Source of the DNA: Rhizophagus sp. LPA8_4_AMF
Taxonomy: Eukaryota > Glomeromycota > Glomeromycetes > Glomerales > Glomeraceae
Reading direction: 5' to 3'
Assembly (NCBI GenBank): GCA_021464525.1
Contig: JADRCO010001088.1
Coordinates: forward strand, 1-22,684
Length of the DNA: 22,684 bases
Positions 1 to 8,613 of the stretch are shown one piece after another. Position 1 is the stretch's first letter, and every line of letters begins with the position of its first letter. The notes under the pieces were generated by a model. It ran no database searches, had not been told where the DNA came from, and saw only the letters and a program-made list of their open reading frames with translations. The translations under genes and the position numbers were made by a program.

Positions 1-1455
1 TGCCTGATACACGATTTATTATAACCATTTTTAATTATAAAAAATCACGTGATACCGGATAATATACAGTACATGATCGGATAGGCCTATGAATATAAAG
101 TATCGTGGCTTATTTCCAGCCAATCATTTACCTGTAATAAGTAATATTTTTAAAAAATCATACTAATTAATTTTTTTGAATATATTGTATATATTTAAGA
201 TCGGTTAACTAAAAAAAAACTTTTCTTTAATGGACTAATCCATATTTACATCAATATTTGATTGATTTGTTATTTATATTCTGTTAATGTGTTTCAATTT
301 TTCGATAGAGTGCCAAATCATGTTGCAAACATTCGTTACATTATTTTCACGACATTTCGTTCTCGCGGGCTAGCTCATGACCCGAAAGTATCACCTCTTA
401 TATAAATAAAAAAATTCCTTTGCAGATATGAACAACTTGTACGCACATACAGTATGTTAAACTGTTTTCAATTTAGTGCGACCCTCCTAATTTTCATCAG
501 ATTTTTCGCGTGATGAGCAACATTAAAACCCAATAAAATTATTGTTAGACGCGTATCATACAGTGAGAAAAATTGAAGGCCAATAAAATTAGCCGTGTCA
601 CGTGATTAATTCGGACGAAAAAAAAAAGGTATAATTTATAAATTATTTTTAATATTCTAAAGAACAAACAAAGCTTGACCTAATACTTTAAAATTATCTT
701 AATCTAACATAATTATACATAGTTATAACCATTTAAATATACGTAATACTATTAAAGCATAAATAAATTATGTGAAATGTATAGTTTATTCAATAAAACT
801 TAAACCTATTAAAATATAAATAAAAAAATTGTTTTAAAATTAACATTTGTTTAGCTTTATATAATTAAAAAAAAAAGTAATATTTTTGTTCGAGAGTATA
901 TTTTAGGACAAACTTTTGCATAAAAGAAAATCGAAGGAAATCTGTAAAACTTCATAACTTGAAAACCAGCTCTTACCTGATAAATATCATACTTATAACT
1001 TTGCAAGTGTATAGTTTGTCATAAAAAGTTTATACAATCATGGATATTTGTTGAGAAATAAACTTAACAAGAAACTTTTATTAGAAGCAATTGAAAAAAA
1101 TGGAGGAAATTGAGGAAATCTATATCTGGTTACACAATTAGGGTCGTACTCAATTGAAAACAGCGATAATAATTGCGGACTATTTATTATTATTAAAAGA
1201 ATTAAATCATTAGTAATTATTTTTTCGCGCATAATTATTCTTTTGAAAGTGATTACAAGTTTATATTTGTTGGTGGTGCAATTATTGTGAATTTTTTTTT
1301 ATTTATAAGCGTGTTAGACTAAAATGTAACGAAGGACTGTATTACAGTATTATTATGAAAGTAATACAATAGATCCGCATATCATATTTTACTTATAAGT
1401 GCATCAAAGCAATATTTCGGGACTTCCCATCTCCTAGTAGTACGAGAAATAAGCA
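1..1455. other. AT-rich intergenic region with promoter-like motifs
   Basis: I see no supportable gene here. The stretch holds an ATCACGTGAT palindrome (44-53), a CCAAT box (120-124), two exact copies of CCAATAAAATTA (530-541 and 580-591), the second followed at once by TCACGTGAT (598-606), and the left copy of a diverged duplicated block (about 252-446). The only open frame of note, on the minus strand at 1038-1232, is low-complexity and lacks splice or promoter context. The E-box/CCAAT pairs could belong to a gene leaving the window on the left. Confidence 0.6.
252..446 (+). repeat. Left copy of duplicated 5' flank (pairs with 4950-5128)
   Basis: This block aligns by eye with 4950-5128 in the same orientation. 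Shared landmarks in the same order are TTGATTTG, TCTGTTAA, CAATTTTT, GATAGA, TCTCG, ATATAAA and CAGATATGAA. It lies about 1.2-1.4 kb upstream of kinase gene A, while its partner lies about 1.6-1.7 kb upstream of gene B, as expected if both genes and flanks were copied together. Differences around 361-390 are mostly C/T and G/A transitions. No coding potential is visible. Confidence 0.65.
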
Positions 1456-1600
1456 CCAATAAAATTAACTTATGATTGGTACGTGCGTAACTTGAATTAT
1501 AGTCACACGATTATTTAATAATCGGAAGTTTATAAATGAAAGCCCGACCTTTACTTTTTTCAGCTTACCGTTACCTTTTTTGAACAAATTAAGAAATTAA
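1456..1600 (+). promoter_or_regulatory. Putative promoter of kinase gene A
   Basis: The region holds an exact CCAATAAAATTA (1456-1467), an inverted CCAAT box (ATTGG, 1475-1479), TACGTG just after it, and a TATAAA at 1531-1536 about 100 nt upstream of the ATG at 1632. A C/T-rich stretch follows at about 1547-1582, a common feature near fungal start sites. The elements are visible in the sequence; their use as a promoter is inferred. Confidence 0.5.
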
Positions 1601-1631
1601 CAAATTAAATACCTTATGATAAAATTTCATT

Positions 1632-3948
1632 ATGCGAAAAACAGTAATTCGAGCAGCACTTAATAAATCAATTGCATTAATAGATTACAATATTTGTAAT
1701 GACATGCAAAAACAATTCGAATTTCGAAAACAAACACTTCTTGCTGATGATTCCCTTACGAAAGACGAAAAAACTGAAGCAATAAAAAGTTTAAATGAAA
1801 TTTATGATCGAACTAAAATTAACAATAATAAAGGGGTAAAAAGAATTTGTGAAAATTGTAACAAACAATGTTTGGCTACGTTATATTGCGAATATTGTAT
1901 TCGAAATTATTTAATAATAAAATTTTCAAATTGGACATCTGGAAATAATGATATAGATAATTTAGTAAAAAAATGTCAAAGTAAAACGAATAGGCCAAGT
2001 AATATAATTGAATGGATCCCATATAACGATTTACAGAATATTAAATATCTAATAAAAGGTGGATTTTCTGAAATTTTTACAGCAAATTGGATCAATGGAG
2101 CATATTATGAGTGGGATCATGATCAACAGAAATTAAAAAGATTAGGAACACAACAAGTAATACTTAAATGTTTAGAAAATATTGTTAATGCAAATCAAAG
2201 TTGGTTTGATGAGGTTTGTAATTTAAAGTATTTAATATTAAATATAATATTTTAAAATTTTAACTAAAGGATTTATTTTATAGGCTAAATCACATTTACC
2301 AATTAGTAATAAATATGTAAATATTGTCAAGTGTTTTGGCTTAACACAAGATCCATTAAATAAAAATTATATGCTTGTGATGTATAGAATGGATATAGAT
2401 TTAAGAAAATATATGCAACAATATCATAATCAACTTACATGGAAAGAAAGAATTTTTATCACTCGTAAGATTATTAATGCACTTTTTAATATTCATAAAG
2501 AAAAGGTGATTCATAGAGATTTGCATTCTGGAAATATATTATATCATCATGATCGACAGTTATGGTGTATTAGCGATCTTGGATTTTGTGGTCCAGTGGA
2601 TAAACCATTAAAAAGTACATATGGAAATCTTCCCTATATAGCACCTGAGGTTATTGCTGGAAGAGAATATACTTTTAAATCTGATATTTACAGTATTGCA
2701 ATGCTTATGTGGGAAATTTCATCTGGACAATCACCATTTTTTAATTATAATCATGATTATGATCTCGCAATGAACATAGTTAATGGTGTGAGACCAAAAA
2801 TGATATCAGGAATTCCCTTAGAATATAAAAATTTAATGGTACAATGTTGGGATCCTAATCCGGCAAAAAGACCTGATATTAAAGTACTCCTAAAAATAAT
2901 AAGAGAAATTAATTTAATTTATCAAAGCATTCCAAATGAGTCATTTCAGCCAATTACAACTAACAATTTGGAAATGAAAGAAACAAGTTATACAAATACA
3001 AGTATCAAATTATTTACAAGTAAAATTCACCAATTCGAAAATTTTCCTGAACCAAGAAATGCAACTGAAGGTATTATTTATATATCTTTAATATCACGTA
3101 GATGTTCTAATAGGTTTTAGAAAACATTATATTAAATAATAAAATACTTTTTCTTTTATTTAAACCAATAACAGGAGAACAAGAAGGTAAAATTTCATAG
3201 TATCCTATAATTATTTTATTTATATGAACTATGGCTAATTATATCTTTTATAATTTTCATAGAATTTCACAGTAAACCATATAATTATCATATTCCTGAT
3301 AATAGTAAGACTTTTAATATTATTAAATTATTATGTAAATAAGATATTAATTGATTTCTTCTTATTGTTAGTTGGCGAATTTGATACATCATATAATCAG
3401 GAAAGCAGTAGCACATCAACAAGTAATAATTTTGAAGATAATGTCATTGTATTTAATTAAAAACATTATCTGTTGATACTAGTTAAATAAATGTTTAATA
3501 TTTTTAGATGAAAACAAAAACTTGTTAACAAAATTTAATGAATTACAAATAAATCCAGAAAATGGTGAGTAAAATAATTAACATAAAAATAGTTGTATAC
3601 CTTTTATTAATTGCAATAATGTTATTTAGATATTTATAATAATTATATTGAAGAAGAAACAATACAACAACAAATAAAGAAGAATCATATTAATAATAAT
3701 GGTATATATATATTTCTTTTAAACTTTTATAATAATAATTTTTTTTTTTTTGAGAAAAAATTTAACTACTTTTAAAATATTTTAATAAACGAAGATGAGA
3801 TATGTAATAATCCAAACTTTCATTCAGAAGAATATGATGAGTTTGAACTTTCAAATGGTAATAGTTTTTTTTTATATCGGAATATTTAAATTTATTTGTT
3901 CTTAAATTACTGATTTTTTTTTTAACAAAATTTATTTTAGATATTTAA
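1632..3948 (+). CDS. TKL-type protein kinase (gene A), nine exons
   Basis: Predicted exons: 1632-2213, 2284-3070, 3175-3186, 3263-3304, 3372-3422, 3508-3564, 3630-3701, 3795-3857 and 3941-3948. They sum to 1674 nt, or 557 codons plus TAA. Exon 1 encodes a helical N-terminus and a Cys cluster C73-x2-C76-x3-C80-x5-C86-x2-C89, perhaps a zinc ribbon. The kinase domain starts near residue 126. It has a glycine loop KGGFSE (142-147), the beta-3 lysine in VILK (K179), catalytic HRDLHSGN (H271, D273, N278), DLG instead of DFG (D292-G294) and APE (314-316). All catalytic residues are present, so it is probably an active Ser/Thr or dual-specificity kinase. Exons 3-9 encode an acidic, Asn-rich tail. Intron 1 is phase 0; all later introns are phase 1. 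The start is the first in-frame ATG after the promoter, in the context AAATTTCATTATG, which gene B shares. The substrate is unknown. The kinase part is firm; the tail exons are inferred from splice signals and the paralogue. The exon 5 donor is the least certain, because the position used in gene B is not a donor here. Confidence 0.85.
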
Positions 3949-4945
3949 ATGAATGTAAAAATAAATTACAATTAGTAATATATCAACTTTTTTTTTATAT
4001 TTATTTAAATTTATTTCTGAATTATTTAAACACTAAGATTAGAGTAGTAAAATATTTTACAATTTCTTAGTTTTGTAATTTAAATAATTTTTTAATTTAT
4101 CAATAAAACATAAATTTGAACCAAAGCTTAATAGAAATATCTATATTGATATAGCCGCAGTTGGAATTATTTTTTACGATTATGGAAATGCAGAAACCAG
4201 TGATTTTGTTTCACATCTATTTGTATTTATTAAGTGATGACAAGTTTTGTATGATTTAAATGTCGAAATTTATATTGATCTTTAAAAAATAGCGATGAAC
4301 TCAAAAAATAGCCAAAAAACTATAAATGTATTAGAAATATATTAACAACAAATGGCCAATATTACAAGAATTTTTATTGTATCAAACGTAATAATTACTT
4401 ATAGTAAGTAGTACAATAAATTTATTTTTTTTAATAATAAACAGTTATTGACTCGATAAGGCTGATTTAATCGTTAAAAAGCCAAAAGTATCAACGCGAA
4501 TTTTACTTGATACTGTTTATTTTAAAGCTCAATTTCTGAATAATTAATTGAAATTAAACAAATCAGAAAATAAACCATATTCATAATTACAAGTTACTGG
4601 CAATATTTAGCCATTAAAAGATGAACCCACTGTTCTTTGTTTTACTCGAAGATTCTGTATCTTTTGAATCATAATTTACGAAAAATGCTCTTTGAACGAG
4701 TCTTTGTAAAGTATGCAAAGAAGTATGAACTTTTAATTCGGTCATATTCACCACGACTAATCATCTTTGCGTGTTTTACATGATGAAGTTATTGAACGGA
4801 ATGTTTTTCTTGTAATTATATATATATTTAAAGAAACTTTATCAAGGAATAAAGTTAAATTATCTTATCGAATATTAATATTGAACATTTATTTTAGGAT
4901 GTTACTAAAAAGGAATATTTTTAATTTTCTTTTAACGAATTTTAT
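3949..4945. other. AT-rich spacer after kinase gene A
   Basis: This holds the presumed 3' UTR and a conserved stem-loop (4032-4071). The rest is AT-rich without a convincing gene. A 66-codon open frame at 4767-4967 has no start context, no splice signals and low-complexity content, and it partly overlaps the duplicated block. Confidence 0.55.
4032..4071 (+). promoter_or_regulatory. Conserved stem-loop downstream of kinase gene A
   Basis: ACTAAGA (4032-4038) pairs with TCTTAGT (4065-4071), and the perfect 14-nt palindrome GTAAAATATTTTAC (4047-4060) sits inside. The same nested arrangement occurs after gene B at 8797-8836. It could be a 3' UTR or RNA 3'-end structure. The pairing is visible; the function is inferred, and AT-rich sequence produces hairpins by chance. 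Confidence 0.45.
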
Positions 4946-4949
4946 GTAC

Positions 4950-5128
4950 ATATATATTGATATTTAGTTGATTTGCTTTTATTTTCTGTTAACGCATTCC
5001 AATTTTTGATAGAAAGTTTCGAACATAATTGTTCTTTACATAAGTTTATCTCTCGTGGATTAGTTATGGCTTGAAAATATTATCCGCTATATAAACAAAA
5101 AAATCATTATCAGATATGAATACTGTAC
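4950..5128 (+). repeat. Right copy of duplicated 5' flank (pairs with 252-446)
   Basis: It matches the left copy along about 180 nt with small indels, ending at CAGATATGAA. After this point the two flanks can no longer be aligned by eye. It supports a tandem segmental duplication that included kinase genes A and B with upstream DNA. Confidence 0.65.
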
Positions 5129-5490
5129 TGTAACTTTATTTATTGTCTGGAGCGTAGCGAAGGAAATTTTATTGTTATGATTTGATAGTTAGCCCATGTA
5201 ATATTCCTTGTAATACTGATTATAATTACTCATACTCATATCGGTCATATGAATAAAAGTTACTTTATGACATGTAACACAATAATCTTGATGTGGATTT
5301 TGTCATATATGAATATATAATTTATATAATATAGCCTTTTTTTTTCTTTGTCTTCTTTTTTAGGTTTGTCTTCTCTCTGTCTAGGTCTTCTCTTTATTCT
5401 TAGGTCCTTTTTCTTTACGTCTTCATTTAGGTATGTGGGTTGGTTCGTGTGGGTTTGAGTGTGGGTGGTGTGTATGTTTGTATTTCCTTG

Positions 5491-5727
5491 CTCTTTCCCC
5501 TTTCCCTTTCGTTTTTCCCTTTCGTTTTTCCCTTTCCTTTCCCTTCCGTTTTCCCCTTTCCTTTCATTCTCCTTTTCCCTTTCGTTTTCCCTTTCCCTTT
5601 CGTTTTTCCCTTTCCTTTCCCTTTCGTTTTCCCCTTTCCCTTCCGTTTTCCTTTCCCTTTCATTTTCCCTTTCCCTTTCGTTTCCTGTTTTCCCTTTCCT
5701 TTCGTTTTCCCTCTCCCCTTCCCCCCT
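5491..5727. repeat. Polypyrimidine minisatellite (CCCTTTCGTTTT-like units)
   Basis: Almost pure C/T on the plus strand for about 237 nt, interrupted by a single G in CGTTT steps. Units such as TTTCCCTTTCG and CCCTTTCGTTTTT repeat irregularly. A looser T/C-rich approach begins near 5336. Several overlapping open frames cross it on both strands, including a 157-codon minus-strand frame (5260-5733) rich in Glu, Arg, Lys, Gly and Asn. Open frames are expected when such a repeat lacks stop codons, so I do not call a gene. Homopurine/homopyrimidine mirror tracts can form triplex DNA; that is inference here. Confidence 0.85.
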
Positions 5728-5762
5728 GATCAATGTTGCTGCACCTCAACGTGGTGATCAGG
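5725..5762. repeat. Strong inverted repeat (hairpin) at the edge of the polypyrimidine tract
   Basis: CCTGATCA (5725-5732) is the exact reverse complement of TGATCAGG (5755-5762). Inside it, ATGTTG (5733-5738) pairs with CAACGT (5747-5752) with one mismatch and a two-base bulge, leaving an eight-base loop. The hairpin begins exactly where the polypyrimidine tract stops and is much more GC-rich than its surroundings. A short open frame continues to 5830. Confidence 0.7.
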
Positions 5763-5830
5763 TGACAACAAGTTTTTTAAAAGACTTGGCTAAGTCAGCA
5801 ACAAATAGTTATTACATATTACATAATTAA
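5728..5830 (+). other. Short coding-like tail fragment of unknown origin
   Basis: A frame running from the hairpin to TAA at 5828-5830 encodes about 33 residues with balanced composition (for example NVAAPQRGDQV and FLKDLAKSA). This contrasts with the low-complexity sequence on both sides and looks like the last exon or broken end of a gene or transposon. I recognise no family, and there is no start codon or clear splice acceptor in front. Confidence 0.25.
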
Positions 5831-6135
5831 TAAATCGATTTATTCACTTTATTAAATTATTAAATTGAATTCATATAAACATAACTAAAAAAATAATTTG
5901 ATATATCTAATTATTAAGACTATGTGATTTTGAATACGTAATCAATTTTTTTGTTTAATGTTGTAATAAAAAAAAGATCCTAAGTAAATAAACGCGACGA
6001 ACTTTAACGGTTACCATTTTCCTAGTTTATTTTTCATTATTATGATTTACGAGCCTCATCAATATAGGTAAATATAGGTAGGTATTCCTTTATCAATATT
6101 TATTTATTTGCAAATACAGTAATTAATTGACATTA

Positions 6136-6285
6136 CAGCCGTTTTCAAAATGGTTGAGGCAGTTTATTTGTGATTGAATATTCGAATACCAATATTCGTC
6201 CGGTTTTCATCCATTATTTGTCCGGTATTTGATTTTCTTTTTTTTTATTCAAACATAACTGCATCAACCATTTTGAAAACGGTGA
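6136..6285. mobile_element. 150-bp MITE with long terminal inverted repeats
   Basis: The left arm CCGTTTTCAAAATGGTTGA (6139-6157) is repeated exactly in reverse complement near the right end (6264-6282). The match extends inward about 40 bp with small gaps through GCAGTT and TTGAATA. Flanking TA dinucleotides at 6134-6135 and 6286-6287 suggest a TA target duplication, as for Tc1/mariner-type elements. The core has no coding capacity, so it would need a transposase supplied elsewhere. The superfamily assignment is tentative because TA is common in this AT-rich DNA. Confidence 0.8.
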
Positions 6286-6448
6286 TAATATTCGTTAAAC
6301 CATTTCAACACTTGAACAAATAATGAAAAAAACGTCAGATGATTTAGTTAATAATTTTTTTTTCTTTACTATTGAATAATCCACCTACCATAATTATCAC
6401 AACAAATAGTTGTTATTGGTGATGCAATTGTAAAATCACAGAAACTGG

Positions 6449-6660
6449 GCGCAGTAGACGGAGTGAATCCGATAAATTTACTCCATCTGCGGCCAAGTTT
6501 TGCGGAAAAAGCTTCTGGAGACTCCGGACGATCAACCAATAACAGCTTCTATTCAGATGCACGTGACAAGCCTCTACGTTACACGATTAGTTAATAAGTA
6601 GCGTATTCGGAGTTACCTCCGATTTTTTTTCCCGTCCTCCTTTTTTTTTCTAGTTAAACT
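6449..6660 (+). promoter_or_regulatory. Putative promoter region of kinase gene B
   Basis: A GC-richer island upstream of gene B. It contains an imperfect inverted repeat (6449-6464 against 6480-6493), a CCAAT box (6536-6540), an E-box CACGTGAC (6560-6567), a short perfect hairpin CGGAG-TTAC-CTCCG around 6607-6620, and then a C/T-rich tract up to about 6650 just before the ATG at 6696. It resembles the gene A promoter only in carrying CCAAT and E-box-like elements and a pyrimidine tract; no clear TATAAA is seen. Confidence 0.45.
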
Positions 6661-6695
6661 TTTTATTTTTGAAACTTTATTAAGAAAATTTCATT

Positions 6696-8613
6696 ATGAC
6701 TACCATCAAAATAGAATCAATTAATGCTGCTATTAATAGAGCAAATTCATTAATTGATTATAGAATTTATGATAGTATACATAAACAATATAATTTTCAA
6801 AAACAAACAATTCTTGTTGATAATTCTCTTACAGAAAATGAAAAAACTGAAGCATGTATAGCATTAAATAAAATTTATGATAGATCTAAAATTCTTCATA
6901 ATGATGGAACAAGAAGAATTTGTGAAAATTGTAATCAAAAATGTTTAGCTACATCATATTGTGAATTATGTGTTCGAAATTATTTAAAATCAAAATTTTT
7001 AAATTGGACATCAGGAAATAATGATATTGATAATTTTATAAAAAATTGTCAAATTGAAACTATTAGACCAAGTAGTATAGTTGAATGGATTCCATATGAA
7101 AAATTACAAAATATTGATTATTTAACAAAAGGTGGATTTTCTGAGATTTATACAGCAAAATGGATTGTTGGAAGTTATGATGAATGGGATTCTAAAGAAA
7201 GACAATTAAAAAGATTTGGAAGACAAAAAGTAATACTTAAAAAATTACAAAATATTGAAAATGCAAATCAAAGTTGGTTTGATGAGGTTTGTTAATTTAA
7301 AAATACTCAATTTATTACGGTCAAATAATCAAAGTTCTAATATACTGTATTTTAAAATTTTTTTTTTTTTTAATAGGCAAAATCACATTTAACTATTAGC
7401 AATAAATATAATAATGTTGTCAAATGTTTTGGTTTAACACAAGAACCATTAAATAAAAATTATATGCTTGTAATGGATACAATGTATAGTGATTTAAGAA
7501 ATTATTTACAAAAATATCATAATCAACTTACATGGAAGGAAAGATTTTTTATCGCTCGTAAGATAATTAGTGCACTTCGTAGAATTCATGACGAAGATGC
7601 AATTCATAGAGATTTGCATTCTGGAAATATATTATATTCTCCAAAAACTAACAATTGGTATATTAGTGATCTTGGATTTTGTGGACCTGCAGATAAACCG
7701 TTAGATAGTATATATGGAAGTTTACCTTACATAGCACCAGAGGTTATTTGCGGAAATAAAACCACAAAAGCATCTGATATTTATAGTATCGCAATACTTA
7801 TGTGGGAAATTTCATCCGGACAACCACCATTTATTAATTATGAAAATGATAATCATCTTGCAGAAAATATAGTTAACGGTATAAGACCAAAAATAATATC
7901 AGAAACTCCTTTAGAATATATGAATTTAATGGTACAGTGTTGGGATGCAGATCCATTAAAAAGACCTAGAATTAGAAATCTTCAGAAAAGATTAAGAGAG
8001 ATTGATCTATCATATCAAGGCATACCATATGAATCATTTCAGTTAGATACGATGAGAGAAACAAGTAATACAAATACATGTAGCAGATTATTTACGAGTA
8101 AAGTTTATCGATTTGAGAACTTTTCTAAACCAAAAAATGCAACTGAAGGTATTATTATATTTATTAACCTTTAATGTTACTATATAATGACTTCTAATAT
8201 ATTCTTATTATTTGTAATAAACAACAGAACAACAAGAAGGTAAAATCTCTACCTGCTACAGTATTTTGAAATTTATTTATGAGAAGTATGGTTAACTAAT
8301 TATTTTTTAAAATAAAATTTTGTAGAATTTTACAGTAAATTACATGATTTTTGTATCCCTGATGATCGTAAGTATTATTTAATAAAATTTGTATTCAATT
8401 ATCATGCAAATAAAGTTGTTAATCGATTGATTTTGGCTTTTAGTTGACGATATCAATGAATCAAACAACCAGGAAAACGATACAGTAACTGAAAGCAATT
8501 ATTCTGAAGATTCTGAAGGTAATTTGATTTTATTGAACAATATGATTTTAAAATTATATCAATATTACTAAGTATTTTTATAATTATTAGATAATAAAAA
8601 CCAAAATATTTAA
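6696..8613 (+). CDS. TKL-type protein kinase (gene B), shortened tail
   Basis: Predicted exons: 6696-7286, 7377-8148, 8228-8239, 8326-8367, 8444-8518 and 8591-8613. They sum to 1515 nt, or 504 codons plus TAA. The protein is collinear with gene A: Cys cluster C76, C79, C83, C89, C92; glycine loop KGGFSE (145-150); VILK lysine K182; HRDLHSGN (H274, D276, N281); DLG (D295-G297); APE (317-319). Every catalytic residue is kept, so kinase activity is expected. Intron positions and phases match gene A, including the 12-nt exon 3. The tail differs. Exon 6 is about 8 nt shorter than its gene A counterpart, which shifts the frame and gives a stop seven codons in. The donor GGTGAGT that would have ended that exon is still present (8640-8645), and tail exons 7-8 of gene A have no counterpart. 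The protein therefore ends about 50 residues early. It is a tandem paralogue whose partner and substrate are unknown. Confidence 0.85.

Noticed and set aside
1038..1232. 64-codon minus-strand frame
   Set aside because: Low-complexity, AT-driven composition and no supporting signals.
4767..4967. 66-codon plus-strand frame
   Set aside because: Ile/Phe/Leu/Asn-rich as expected from AT-rich DNA, overlaps the duplicated block, and has no counterpart in the left copy.
5260..5733. 157-codon minus-strand frame rich in Glu, Arg, Lys, Gly and Asn, and three plus-strand frames over the same DNA
   Set aside because: All are by-products of a polypyrimidine minisatellite that lacks stops in several frames; no domain, promoter or splice context.
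5725..5790. Helitron 3' end (hairpin followed by CTRR)
   Set aside because: The hairpin is good, but no CTRR lies 10-12 nt after it and no Helitron 5' end or Rep/helicase gene is present.
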